A stretch of DNA of 64,000 nt from Strigops habroptila (Eukaryota; Chordata; Aves; Psittaciformes; Psittacidae), in contig NC_044289.2 of the NCBI RefSeq assembly GCF_004027225.2, forward strand, positions 12,486,354-12,550,353, read 5' to 3'. Numbering within the stretch: position 1 is the first letter of the stretch; each line of letters begins with the position of its first letter. The translations under genes and the position numbers were made by a program. The notes beneath the pieces are model-generated. The model was not told where the DNA came from. It saw only the letters and a list, made by a program, of their open reading frames with translations, and searched no databases. Shown here in pieces: positions 15,201-30,200 of the stretch.

Positions 15201-18200
15201 TTTTTCTTGAGGCTTCCGCAGTGATCTCACTACGTGGTTCTTGGTTTGTTCTCTAACAGAATGTCGGTGACTATTTAATGCACTTACAGGAGTTGAAGTT
15301 CTTCTCTTTTCTACTTTGTCACCTCTATATTGGGTACTCCTTAGGGCTATGTGTAGAGGAGCATCTACAAAGAGAATAAAGACCAAGTCCAAGCTTTAAA
15401 TACTTTCAAAATGCCAGTCTACGTCACCAGCAGTAGTTCTCACAGTCCATGTGGAGTGTTCCTGACCAGACACACTGCTCAATTCACAATCCAAAGCTGA
15501 TGTAAAGGCTAAAACTTGCACTGCTTTTGTTGGTTTGGAATTTTTTCCACAAAAAAAGAAACAGAGGATGCAAATGCATTCCACAAAGCTCTGCTCTTCC
15601 AGGAATACTGCAGCTTTGAAGAAAGATTGAAAGAGAAACAGTTCAGTTTGGCAGAGATATGGGTCAGGCAATTTTATTATCAGTTTCTTTAAGAGTAAAG
15701 GAGCCCTGTTTATTTCATTAGAGGAATCAAAGCCTGTTCTCAAAAGCACGCTTTGTAATGAGACATGCAGAAGTGGTATGAAGCTCTGCACATCTAAGGA
15801 AGGGCAGGTTTTAATTACATACCACTGAAACAAGCAAGAATTCAGAATCACTACCTAAAATTCATAAAAATCACGAGATGCAGACATGGCTTCATTTGAG
15901 ATTCCATCTACTATTTAAGTCAAACAGTTCCCACTGCCTAACTACAGCTAGCAACTCCTCCTGAAAGACTCCTGGACATGGAAAAGGAAAGGTGAAGCTC
16001 ATAAAAGCTAAGGCTGCATGGCATTTAGGAGAGCCAAGATAAACAAGACAAGCACACTGCCATTGTGGAGTATGACATCAAGTTATCTCGGTCAATGAGA
16101 TCCAGCAGCCACGGTGACAGCTTGCTGACTTTCATCAAGAACATCCAATTCTACCACCATAAGCATCTCAGAAGTTCAGTGGATATGAAAGCCAACTTCC
16201 TTCTTGTGTGAAGACTTACGTGCCAGGTGGATTTTTCACTTGGACACCTCTAATTAAATAATTCTGAGCAGTACCTGAAAATGACTGAAAACAGAAGGAA
16301 AGGAGTCCAAGAGAGCATACTGAGGAGAAAAAATGGTATCTAATGCTCTGCCCTGGCCAACGTTTCAAGTTGAAGCTATAAGGCACACTAAGACATGTCA
16401 CTACAGAGCTTTCAGAATCAAGTGGATCTCTTCAGGCAAAAGAAACTCCAAGATCCAGAAATCTGGAGGTCATCAGATGACTTTTCTCCCGGTTCTTTCA
16501 CTCTGATGCTGCATTAGAACTTACGGGGAGGGGTGGGGGGGGGAAGTATAGGAGCTGTTCATAACTATTTCTGTAACCAACCTGTTACCTTCTGGTCACC
16601 TGCCATAGTGCTTTACAGCAGCCACAAGAGAGAACTCCAAATTTCCACACAAGACTATCTCAAAGGCACTTTTTATCCAGTCAGGCAACTCACGGTTGCC
16701 TTTCCCTAGGTTCTTATTTACCTCAAGAGCTGCAAGACTGTAGGTAGTATGTTTTGTCCACAAAGAAGTATCAAAACCAGAAGATACTCCTTGATAAGAT
16801 ACTGCAGTATGTGTGTGGCCTTCTATTTTCAACAGGACTAATTTCTCCTCTTGTAGGAATAAGCATAAAGAGGGGTTTTTGTTTGTTTTGTTTAAAATAT
16901 GTGTCTATTTTTGTAGGACTTTTTGATACCAGAATTTGCTCATCTAGAAATTCCACAATTAGTGGGCTGAAGAAGACAATATTAGTTCAGACAAACAAAA
17001 TCTTTTCCCATGGTACATGGTAGCTGAAAAATAAGATTAAGATACTTCATAATCTGTTTGGGAACACCAGAGTCCTAACAAGCTTTCTGAAATGCAAACT
17101 GTTTGCAGTAGCACAGGGTGAGAAGTCATGTGAAGAAGCCTTTCCCAGGCTTTCCTGATTATCTACCATTCCGCACAGTTTCAAAACTATTTGTAGAACA
17201 TTACCTCAGGGAACCCAAAAATAACAATACAAAAATCTATACAAACCAGACAACCTTCACTTAGGCCTCCTACCTTCCCCTTCTCCCAACAGCTCAATTC
17301 AATTTCACGAATTAACATCTGAAGAACCCCACAACCATCTTGAGCCCACCAGTCTTTCAAAGAGCACAAGGCATCTGGGCTTCTCCTGGGCTGAGATCTG
17401 TACAGGCAGACTCTTTATAGAACAAAACTGTATTTTGTGTCCATTAGGGTTTTTTAGCTTTGCAAGACTGAATTTTAAGGAGATTTTTGCCAAGAATATG
17501 TCTTATCTTTTAAGACACTGCAGTTATCTTCCTGATAATTCAGCTTTCACAGGAAGCAGAAACTGAATTCCCAAGTGCCGTGAATTAGGCAACATTCACC
17601 ATCCACAGCTGTGAGATCATTTGCTGAGAATATCCAGTGGTATTTTTAAGACTGAAAGACCACATATCATCTTGACTTACAGCTGAAGTATTTCACACAG
17701 CCATCCTCCACAAACTAAATGCAGTCTTCTCAAGATAAGCTACAAAGACCATCAGTAATTCTGCAGAACACAGTGGGTGTCAATACAGAGCTTCACCTAC
17801 TCCAGTGAGACACCCTGTGTATGTAGGTCATCAATGCACACTCCACTGTCAAGCAGAGGCATCCCCCAGCCAATATTCAGAGGAAACAGGGAACCCCCCA
17901 AAGAATCACCCTGAAAACCACTAAGAGACATGCCAGAGGTTCACAAGTTAACAGCTATCACCTGACAACTGGACATCTTAGATGTTTAAGTTGCCAAAGC
18001 AAGTTTGCCCACCTGCTTCCTACACATGCACAGTTAGGATCTCATCACTAACACAAGACAAGACCCCTTTATTCTTTACAAGTATTCCTGGCATTAAGAC
18101 ACGTATGCATTAACATGACATACTGTAACCAACTTTGAGTAGGCAGAACTTATCGATGAGGTCATACTCAGAAATTTAAGCCTATTGAAAAAATCCATTT

Positions 18201-21200
18201 TGTTTTTCTGTAAGTATCTTTTAAGGACTCCTCAGTAAGGATAGATTTTCTACAGTCTCCGAACTACAAATCACAGGTCTGTTGCTTTCTTTTCTTCCTC
18301 TTGGAAAGAACAGCAGAACCGAGGCCGGCAGCAACTTGCCAGGCTGAGGCTGCTGTTATATACCCACATACCAAAACCACAGCATTTTTAAAGTCTCAAA
18401 ACTAGCACTACTACATGGTTATTAAGAGCATTAAGAGTACACCAGCCACCTCAGTGAAGGTTTTGGTGGCGTTTCCTTGCACACTCATATCAACTCCCCT
18501 ACTTGTTCACATCTGCTGAGGTTAGAATTTCCTGACAATCGTCAGTACTTATCAAGTATAAATCCTCTCCAAGGTCTGATGTGAGGTGTGTCAGCTCTGC
18601 ACGCACTCAGTCATTGGTTAGGGCAGAAAAGGACCTAGTTCCAACCCCACTGATATGGGCAGGGACATCTTCCACTAGAGCAGGTTGCTCCAAGCCCCTG
18701 TGTCCAACCTGGCCTTGAACACTGCCAGGGATGGGGCAGCCACAGCTTCTCTGGGCACCCTGTGCCAGCGCCTCAGCACCCTCACAGGGAAGAGCTTCTG
18801 CCTCAGAGCTCATCTCAATCTCCCCTCTGTCAGTTTAAAGACATTCCCCTTGTCCTGTCACTATCTGCCCTTGTATAAAGTTCCTCTCCAGCTTTCTTGT
18901 TGGCCCCTTTAGGTACTGGAAGACTTACAAGGTCTCCCCAGAGCTTTTTCTTCTCCAGGCTGAAACCTGGCATAAGTTGACTTTCAGATTTCAGAAGAAC
19001 TGTACATCCATCTTATTTTCTATGTGTCGATTTTAAGCACTGCAAGAAAAAGGTTCTGCTACTGTTCTGAATATTACATCATCTCCTAGAACTTCTGGAA
19101 CAATACTGTTTTCACTTTAAATCTAGCCAACAGTCCCCCCCCCCATTTATTTATTTAACGTGTAGCAGAAACAGCAAGGAGTCCCGCATCTCCAAAATAA
19201 AACTTTTGAGATAAGGACTTAAGCATGATAAAGCTTCTAAATCAAGAGGCTTATGGAATAAAACCACTCATCATTTCTAAAGTTTTACCTGTTAGAAACT
19301 GCCACCTTTTCTTAAGCACTACAACTTATCTAATATACTGAAGTATAAGAAAAGGAAATTTGTACCAAAAGGTAAAATGATTTAAATATATTCACTTTGA
19401 GCAGAAGAATTTTTGCTCACAAAGATTGTAAAGATGTACCATCCTAAATAATGTATTGAAAAGCCTCCACTCTCACTGGGCAATACATCTGAAAAGCCTT
19501 TTTAAGAAGTGACATGTAAGTGTTCAGTAGACATGGAGAAAGCCTTGCTCAGCAGGCTGTCTTCCTATACATAGATGCCATTAAGAACAGAAGAGATGGT
19601 TGCAAAAAGACAGAACAGAACACAAAATGCAACAGCCTGAGCTCATAAACTCCATTAACTCTACTTCAGAATGTGCAGTGCCCCCACAATAACATTTAGA
19701 GGAATTGAGAACATACTTAGTTAAACTCTAAATGGCATTCAGCATCAGACATATGACTGATATATAATGACAGTACTTTTTCTTGACAAGAAAAACCTCA
19801 CTGTAGTTCCACTAGCAGGCTTTGATAGCGAAGGGGACTTGAGAACTTTATGGTCCACCTTCCACCTTGACACCCTGTTCAACAGCCAGCACAACCCAAG
19901 GGCTATTTACAGGGATATGCTATGAAGCACGTCATCAAAATGATCCAGGTTAAACGTATCTATCCACAAGAAGGGAATGAAAGGAGTGGGTGCTTAAAAT
20001 AAGGTTACAGCTCAACACGATCAAGAATTACCTGCCAGTGCTGCCAAGATGATGACATCAAACCAGTGTGCACTTGGGGGAATGGATAAATGAAAGGCTC
20101 AAGACCTTGAGTGACTCATCAGTTCATTCAAGACAATCACAGGAACAACTTCTCAAACCAAAATAACTATGCAGTTACACAAAGCAGAACAGAGGGCTGT
20201 GGAAAAGCACGACATGCAAGAAGCCCATTTCGATCACTGTGCAGTTGTTAGCAGCCATTCCTCAAAGCGGTCATCTCACAGGTTTGTCAGAGCAGCACTT
20301 CAGTTTCATCTAAGCTGCATGCAAAGCATAACACACACCAAGTTGGCACATCCTAAAGCATGTGAAGAACAATCTTCCTCTACCTAGTCAAATTTCATGC
20401 CTTCGCCTTACTGGTTACAGATGTAGTTGGGGTCTAGTTTACATGTAGTAGTAGTGGGTTAAGTTATACTTATCTTGTTAGGAACAAGCAGTAGCACCTC
20501 AAACATTTGAGAAGAAGAAAACATTTGCCGAACACATTAGGAAAAGCAGATATGAAGCAAAGCAAAGCTAGATATATTCTGCTGTAGTGACCTGTAGCAC
20601 AGTGAACTTGCAAGACTTTAAAATTCTTAAGCAGAATATTAATGAAACATCAAAAGCAAACACAAAACCCACCAGGGAACTGAGCAAAGAGAAAGCTGGA
20701 TTTTATAAAACAGGCTCAATCAGAAGACAAGAGATGACAATTTTTATGGACCTGCAGCACAAAGACACATCAGTCCACAAGAACAAAGTCTGGAGAGGTT
20801 ATCACCACCACCCTGAAGCTCAAAACTAGACCTGGACTGCCACTCTGATGTTACACAAGACACCAGGAAGAAAGAACTTCAGAGAATGAGATGGTGAAAC
20901 AAGTTAGCATGATTCTGAACACTGCAAAGCAGTCAGATCTTAAGCACTGATTTTCTTCCCTAACCATTAAGTTTTTAACCATTTCCACTACCCCTGAGTG
21001 GTGTGAGGATCTTTTTCAAGTACAGCTGTAGCAATTACATTTGTTTAATACTAGGACTTTCTTCCCCCACAGGTCCAGCAATGAGAATGGTCAATACTGC
21101 AGAAACTGGTATTGGATTTCTAGTCAAGTATACTCTTCAAGTCAGACCATGAAATGTGAAGACTAAGTAAGAAATAGGAGAGAACTGGAGTTACTCAGAC

Positions 21201-24200
21201 CATTTCCTTAATAACAGAAAAGGACAAAACACTTTGAACAGTATATTTAGATACGTGTCAAGCCGAGGGGGGGTGGTGTTAAAGTCAGGGAATTGTAGTT
21301 TTGAAAAAAAGAACAGAGGTTTAATACTCAAGTGAGCTCTCACAATGAAATAAGAGAAACTGCATAGTTGGTTCATTACAGAACATGAGCTGTATTTCTA
21401 GATGAGGGAACTTCTTCAGTTTTATCTACTCTAAAACACATTTATAGGTATTCTGCTGCTGCTGCACAAAGATGCTAAGATGGAGCCCTAAAGAGACTCC
21501 TTCAGCCCCAAATTTCTGCTCTTTCCTGCTTGTCCTGCCTGCTGCTGCTGTTCAAAAAAAGGAAGAGATCAGCAACATACTTACACAATGAACCAGCCGT
21601 GGTCCGTCCTCTTTTTGACCTTTCTTGATTAGCTTTTTCAGAAGCCAAAGAAGCTCTGGTTTGAATATTTCTTTTTACAGGGTTCTGCTGTGATTCTGCA
21701 GCCTTCTCCACTCCATGAAAGTATTTCATGTGATAATGCAATAACTTGGCTTTGCGGAAGGATTTTGAACAGTCCAAGAACTTGCATCTAAACTTGTGAT
21801 CTTGATCAATAGTTGCAGCTTTTTTTGATGCAAGAAAATCTGCTCTCCTACAAGGTTTTGTTACTGTAAGAACAAAACAGATAAATTCCCCCATGCATTT
21901 GCTATATTTATCAAATGGTTTCCTAAACTTAAAACAACAACAACAAAAAAAAAGGTTAAGAAATGGGCATGCATTAAAACGTTAGCCATAAAATGCTAAA
22001 AATAAAGTTTTAATGCTGTATCTGCCTTTAAGCTCAATAGCTTTGAAGGGAAAACTCTACCCTACTGTGCTTTCAAAAATTTTTTGTTATAACAGCAGTG
22101 TTTTTATCAATGAGTTACTGTTAGAAAATGACATTTTGCTTCCATGAGTCCCTTGTCCAACTGCTAATGTCACTGTATATAGTGCTAATATAGATATGAA
22201 ACTGAATTACACAGAGATTGTGTGTTTAGTCAGAATGCTGAAGGTTACGTCCTATTAAGCATTTATTTAATTGTTTATAACTGTTCACATCATTGGTGAA
22301 AGCACTTTCCAAGGAAAATAGTTCTGCTGCTTTGCTCACAAGTATTTTTGCTACTTGCTTTCTGGATGCCTTGTCCTACCACCAAGGTCTGGTTACTTCC
22401 AAGAACAATGGAAGCAGTTTGTCAGAACTGCATTTCTCGTGTAAAATGGAAGTTTATTTCAATTTTCAAGCAGCAATTGAAGACTGAAACTAAGGAATAG
22501 GAAAATTACTTGTATCTGTTACAAAATGTCCCCTATGAGCTACACTTAGTTTCTCAAAAAAAGCAAATGGAAGAACACTTTCAGGTGTCTGGTTTACAGA
22601 GCACTGTCGTGCAACCCAGGCCGATACCTAAACTTGACCTGGTAAATCCTTATTTCTTTTCCAGCATTTCAGAAACTTTTTATTCATGTTTTTGCTAAGA
22701 AACACTTTGAACTAAGAGTACATCAGACTACTGTCACCAGTATCTGTACCTAATACAACAGAGGAGAGGTAGCCATTTGGAAACACAAAAATATAGAGAG
22801 ATCCAGGCAATCATCCATCGCTAATACACACACAGCATCAAAAAATCCCTCAACTACAGACAATGGAAAGGAGGTGTCATTTTTTTAGAAAACAGCTTTC
22901 AAGTATAATTTTTCCATTTGTTTTTGCCAGTACTCAAATATTATTTCCATGTTGACAAGTATTTTCAAACTTGGAGGATTGTTTAAAGCTAAGACCCAGA
23001 CTGAGCAACAGTGATGCAAAACTGAAGGTATGCAGCACACGAATTAAGACACTCTATCAGAAGCATGTGCAAAAAAGGAACACAAAAGGACCCAGAAACA
23101 TCACAAACAAGAATAAGCAAAGAGTAAGACTTTCCACAAGTGCACATGTGCAGGAATGCATTGAATGGGAGTGCTAAAGGTAATGTCAACTCGATCTCGG
23201 TGTAAGAACACAGCACAGCTTGGTCAGAAGTTTTCAGCATGTAGCAACACAAATGGTGTTACTGAGCTGCATACTTAAAGGTTACATCACAGGTAAGAAA
23301 AGCATTGTAGATAACTGCATCTGAAGCACACTCAGCTTTTAAATACCGTGTTATGACAAAGAAACAAAACTTGAAGTCATTCATAGATAAAAAAACAAGT
23401 AATGGTACTATGGACGCTGATGTACAGGGAAGGATTAAGAAGTCATATGCACAGACTGGTTAAAAAAGAATAATCAGTTAATTCTGAGAAGAAAATAGTA
23501 AAAATGAAGACACTGCTCTTGGGTGTTTCACAAAGATAACAACAAGGTGAAAGACATTTTGGCATAGCCATATTAAGAACATGCTGACAGGGATGCTGCC
23601 TCAAGCAATTATGGTAAAAAGATTGCAACAAAGCCAGACAATAGGATCACATTTGCTGAATGACAAAGTTTGCCAATACCAAAATTGAAACATATCATAT
23701 ACCATCAAAAGTTGCATTTATAAAGAATGAAAAAGTGTTTCAGGAATGGTCAGTGAAACAGTCTGGGGGTTTAGTGAAGGCAATTGCAGAAGGTTCTCCT
23801 GCCCATGAAGCTAAAAACCAGCATTCAGGACAGTGAGAGAGAACTTGTTTCTATTTAATAACTAACATGAAGATTGGAAAACTTCACTGCCACAGAAGTA
23901 GGTAATGGGGTCCGAAGACCATTTAGCCAAAAAATATTACAAAGATGACAACAAAAACCATTACAGAATCACACAACTATTGTGAGACCCCGTATCCAAG
24001 CTCAGAACACATCCCCTCCATTGAGACGGACAAATTCTGGAGAAGATACAGGGAATGGCTTCTAACTGATGAGCTACAAGCTGGAAGAAGAGCATGAGAT
24101 CACTTTACCTGAAGTTTAGAAACAGAGGTAACAAGATATGGGGTAGGGGGAAGCAAAGCAGACAAAAGCTTATTGCAACATACAAAGGCATCTATTCAGA

Positions 24201-27200
24201 GTAACAAAACCAGACAATCCCCCAGTCTGAAACAAAGCTTTAGTTATTACCATCACCACACATTTGGGGGCATCTTCCTCCTTTACAAGTAGCACAACAG
24301 AAGTGCCTGCTGCCAGGGCACAGCAGGAAGCTCCAAGGAGAGGCTCTGAAGAGCCTGTCCTCCCAGCCAACTCACTACAACATCTAAAGGGGGGAACTTC
24401 CAGCCCTGCACGTGTACACAAGTTTTGTTCACAACACATGGTACTAAAACTGGTTTCTATGGAGAGAAAATGTTGCTATATTAGCTTCAGATTTTCAGTC
24501 ACTTGCCTTTCCACAGGAGCTTGGTGGGTGTTTTCTCCGAGTATAAAGTTAATGATAGACCTACCACCTCTCCTTTCTTCCATGTTTATAACCAAAACGA
24601 AAACTCCTCACTTGGCATTCAATTAGCCATTATAATGTTAAGCACAGAGACTCAAAGAAGTGCCAAAGAAAAAAAAACCCCTATCTCTTCTGTGTTCAAA
24701 TCAGCAGCCTCTCGCTTCTCATCGTGCTGTATTATCAAGGTTTGAGCTATGACCACGTTCAGCAGTAAGTTTATGGTAAAATGTCACCATGTGAAGCTTC
24801 CGAGTCCACAAGAGACCTCCCCACACACACAAGCTCACCTGAAGTTAGAAAATAGATGCCCTTGCAGGAGGCATTTTTTCATGGTATTTGATCACAAACC
24901 CCAAAGCTTTGTGATTACACAGGTTATGGTACCAAGTAAAATCATCTTTATTTTTGAGACTATTCCATGACGACTTCTGGATTATTTTACAAAGGCAACG
25001 GTAACAGATGCTTTCTTAATACTGCATTAACTGTTCAGAAGAACATCTGTGATCATTAACACAGTGTGTTCTTTAAAGAAACCAAGATATACCATTCCCC
25101 AAATTCTCAGACCTTATCAAAGCTGTGGTTTGTCAATCTGCAGTTCAATGAGTATCTAAAAGCTTATACAAAGATAAGCGTCATCTTAAAAATGCTACAC
25201 TTCAAGCTGAAAATTTGCTGGAATTTACAAAATAAAAGGCTAAATGTTTGTCAACTAGAAAAACCTCGCTTTAAGAAATGCAGTAAGTTTATCATGAAAG
25301 GTCACTAAAGTTAAAAAGTTTTATATCATGCTGTTTTTCTACATAAAGCATATCGAAAAGGTGACTATCCACTGCAGCGGAAAGCTTTGCCATACCTCCT
25401 CTGCTATTAAATAGCTTGTCAGAGGCTGAAAAGTGAGTATTTTCAGACACACTAAATATTCTTTCCATTTTCGAACTGCTACAACCTGTTTTATCTCTTA
25501 GAAGAGCTGTGTCTAAGGTGCAAGTCCTGCACACTTCACCTCAAAGCAGTTCAGTTCACTGTACCTGTTTGGAGCCAGACCTATACCTGCACACCTCACA
25601 TGCCTACGGCTTGAGTCACAACAGCCACCACTTTTTCTGCTTGCCTGAAGCACAAGATTCCAACAGGGTCAAGAATCACGTACTCAGAGCTAACACAGAG
25701 AGTAATGGCATTTCCTTGCTACTGGGAGAGATTAACGTTCTGTTCAGGCATAACCACCCAACAGCGGTTTTGCCTTCATGAGCCAAAACAAGCTACAGCC
25801 CATCAGTTAAAAAAGCGAAACCCAGAAGTACTTTACAGACTGACAAGGACACAGCTGCCTGACTAGCAAAAAGATACTGCAGCCACTCTGCATCTTCTGA
25901 ACTCACTGCCAGAACATAGGACAGGAAAGGCATGGCCTCAACACACACCAACTGAAAAGGCTCTGGATATACCATAGCTAGAATACAGGAGGATATTTCA
26001 TCAGCCTGCTTAGGAAGGAGAGCAAGATCAAAATAGCTCCAAGTTGTAAATATTAGAAGACCATTCCATCCAACCTAAGCAAAGGAGAAGAGGCAAATTC
26101 CCTCCTGCACAGAAGGTACACATCAATGGCAAAGAGAGAGGGTGTTTTATTTGTACAATTACACGAGAGTGGGTGAAAGCACATGCAAGCAGGAGGGCAA
26201 ATTTGGAATAACCAAACAACATGATGACAGCTAGCACATACATATTAGCAATGCTGAGCAACTGTAAACCCCTCTAAATGCGCTGCTCCACTTAAAATTA
26301 AGCTTCTTTGATAAAGCATAAACCAGGGACTTTGTAGTTCAAGTTTCCCCAGGTTGCTGCAGATACAAGTGTTTAAGTTACAAGAAATAATCACGGGACA
26401 GCACTATGTTTTGGCATAGTTACTATCTGTAGAGGAAATTTTAATTTGAAAAAGGTAAGTACACACCCCAGCTAAGAGAAAATAGAATATATACATTACT
26501 GAGACAGACACTGCAATGTTTGAACTATTCCATAAATTTGCACTAAAACCTCTGAATAGTCTAGGGCTTAAGTATAACAGAAGCCAAAACATAAGGATAT
26601 AGAAATGCACAATCAGGATTACTGAACGCCAATGCTTCCACATACGTGCAGCACAGAAATGACAGAAGAACCTGCTCTTTTAAGATGTTAGTCCAACTTA
26701 ATCCAGAATGACAAACATTAAATTATAACCTGAAAACAAGCATTTGTTAATTTCATCATTCACATGCTAAAAATATTCCACCCAGTCGTTTAAAAACTAT
26801 GATTTCCACTCTTTGAAAGATTGCTGTCAATCTACAGAGCGTAAGATTAAAACTGAGTCTCTAGGGAAGAAAAATATGCATTTTTCTCCATGGTTAACAC
26901 TGCAATGACACAACTTTTGTAAGTGACACTCATACAAGCACAAAACACCTGGCAGCAGTTGCCTTAAGAAATGCATCAATATTAAATATGAAATCAAAAT
27001 TTGAACCTGGAGCAGCAGAAGGTTCTTGAGTTTTGACAGTTCCAGAGGAAGACTCAGTGTCTTCAACCTTCTCTTCCTGTAAACTGGCATCTGTGCTGGG
27101 TGCTGTGCTATGGGATGTGTTTCCAGGAGATCCTTGTTCACTGAAACTTTGGTCAGATTCAACAGGAATTTCTAACTGGACTAGAATGGAAGAAAAAATT

Positions 27201-30200
27201 TCATTGAGTAAAATACACACAAAGGCATATTCCAGAACACTGATGTATGTGCTCATCACATTACAGTGGAGACAAACAGCCATCCACGCTCAGATGCTTG
27301 CTGTTGTATTTTTAACAACACAGCTACTTGTAGCAACCCTCTACATCTACAGCTCCTTAGAAACATCCAGGCTAACTCTTTATGGCCCAAAATGGGACAG
27401 GTCTCCTCAAACCACTATCAGAGCTCCCCCTGAAAGGGAAAGGCAGTGAAGCACTGGGTAGAAAAAGGGAGCATTATCACCACCCAGTCTAAGAATAAAA
27501 GCATCCCATTTGAGGTTGAACAACAGGATTAAACTGTAAGCTTAGCATTTGGGTTACTGCTTCAATCTCAAAGTGTGAAAACTTTGTAATTACCTCATTT
27601 TCACAAGCATAACCTGCATCCTTAAAAAAAAAAAAAAACCAAAAAACCACCACCACAAAATAAACTACTCCATTTCCTTTAAGTTGTTTTACAGCCTATG
27701 GAGCTCTCCTTTTGCAAGGCCAGTTATACCTCTACCAGAAAAACTCCCACCATGCAAGGGGAATACTAGGGTTACTGATGGGAGAAGGAATCAAAGGCAG
27801 TACAGAAAGATATAAACTTTCCTTGAGTTTTCTTTGCACTGCTGATTAAACCAGGTTTTAGTTGCAGATGAAGAGCCTGCAGGATATGCAAGTGAAAATA
27901 TCATGCTTGCAACAACTAGATGACTGCCACCAGAGTGCACCAGGAAGCTGCTTACCCTTCTCAGACTCCTTTTGGTCAGATACTGCATCTTTCCAAGGCT
28001 GAATTTCTGTTGAAGTTGTGACATGATCTGTATTTAAAATCTCAGGGCTAATACTAGACGAGAGTCTTGAAGATCGTCTCCTGATCTGGTCTTTTTCAGG
28101 GTTATCTGAAGAGTTCTTCAATTTATCCTGAGCTGGAATAGACAAATTTAATGGTACCCTGCAGTTACAGGATTACTAAATAGCTCCCAAGCAAACTTTA
28201 AGGATCTCCCCTCCCAGTGGCAGTTTGAAAGTGTGTTTAAGGACTGAGGATAATAGCAAAAGCTAAAGAGCCCTGGCGATTAGACCTCTCTGTAAAAGCT
28301 ACAATTATATTAACAGTTATGTTACAGGTCGCTCAACTTTTCTTTTAGAAACAGATTTGAAGTAAGAATACAGATCAGTATCTTACTGGTAAAGCACTGC
28401 TTTAAACAGCAACTGTCCCACTGATGTAATACCAGAAGTTAAATGGGACAATTCAGACAAAAACCAACTTTGACTCTATACACATTGAAGTTTTAACATC
28501 TGTGGTCCTAAGGAAGGGAAAGACAGCTTTCTTCAGATCTTCACCACTAAATCAATTGTCTTTCCTCATCAACACACTCAAGTTCGACATCACTACACAG
28601 TATACCAAGATAAAGTAAAAGCTGTTAGACTGCACTGACATGAAAATTTACCTAGCACTAAAGTTTCTTTGCTAAGCAATGTGGTAAATCCTTCATCTAG
28701 TAATTAAAGTTTTTACAACTAGAAAAAGGCTTTTATAATCTTCTATGTATTGCAATATAATTGCTGCCTCCCCTTCTGCATCAAGATTCACAGTATGTGG
28801 CTCCTTTATAGAAACCCCCTTCCTTTATTCCAAAACTTAGGAGGAAATTCCAGCACAATGATGCTGCATACAAATGGCCAACGTAAGAAGAACAGGTGAT
28901 GCATTTCAGCCATTTCATGTATCACAGTTCAAGGTTAATACCACAGACTTTTTTCCCCCCTCCACTTAAGCTTCAAGAACTTGTATGTACAAATACTGTG
29001 AGAGCTGAATACCAAAAAATACTCACCCAAGTTTTTATCAATCCTGGGACGCTTTGATGGAACTTCACCTCCTTTAGGTATTTTCCGACGTCTTAACTCC
29101 AAAGTTATGGGCTGCAGAGTCTGAGAACTTTGCTCTATGTGTTTAGATAGAGAACAAAAATTGACTGGATATGAAGCTGTGAACCTGTAAAACAAATTCC
29201 CAAGCCTCACAGCTTACAATACTGGACTTGCATAAAGAGTTTCACCTGGCTTCCCAAAGTCTACATATCAGCAGTTAATCCTACTGCAGACATGAAGAGA
29301 AGATTATTTGCCTAAATGTAATCTCGGACCAAACCACTGAAGCTCCAAACCTGCCTGACAAGGATGCTCTCGGTTGTCCTAACCAAGCCTGAACAAAGAT
29401 GAGTTTAAACCTTTTTAAAAGTTTCTAGAGACTTAGGCTGTGAAACAGCAAGATACTTCTTGCTCCGTTAGGTAAGTTTACAATGGTTCTGACATACGGC
29501 CTAAACATTTACATACCCGTTGGAGGAGTTACTGGCGGTCTTCCACGTTTTCGTTTAGTTTCTTTCACGTTTTCTTGTGGACTCTTTACATTGTCATTCT
29601 CAGGCTTCTTCTCAATTTGTGTATCTATTGAATATTCCATATCATTCTCTGATATATTCTCTTTATCTTCTTTTCCATTCTTAGATATATTCTTTTCTGA
29701 AACCTTGCCTTTTTCCGAAATGCCTATCAATTTTCCTTCTTTATCAGGTTGCTTAACTCTTTTCTCAGTCTTTAATGTCTTTTCATCCTTGTCTTTCTTT
29801 GCATTACCTGTTGCTTTCCTCTGTTCTTTAAATTTCTCCTGCTTTTCAGGAGATGATGGAATTTCATTACCTCTTTCCTTAGGCTTAGCATTACCCACAA
29901 TATTCTAGAATAAAGAGAACAACATATGAAAATTAACTTACTGCAATTTCAGAGTCCTCCCTCACCTTTGTATTTAGCAGACTTGCATCCTTGTCCAATT
30001 TTTCACAGGACAAAAGCATACACTCTATTGTAACCCACAGATTAAAACTTAATAGGCACTTGAACTGTTCGAGGACCCATGCAGCTTCAACAGGACACTG
30101 CAGCAGATTCACTCTTAAACACAACCCAATGGCAAAGATTTGCTGGTTTTTTGTTGTCATGTGCATTATGTTTCATCAGTTGTGCTGCCCATAGAACCAT

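Larger units (their letters stand above)
15365..21584 (-). other. PHF20: PHF20 intron 10 (6.2 kb)
   Basis: It contains the CR1 copy at 18.6-18.97 kb, a G-run cluster at 16524-16543, and a C-run followed by ATTT units at about 19135-19158. No exon-like or protein-coding segment was recognised in the rest. Confidence 0.6.

Noticed and set aside
29483..29908. Plus-strand frame rich in Ser, Phe and Leu resembling a membrane protein
   Set aside because: It is the reverse of PHF20 exon 6, whose lysine/glutamate codons read as Phe/Ser/Leu on the other strand.
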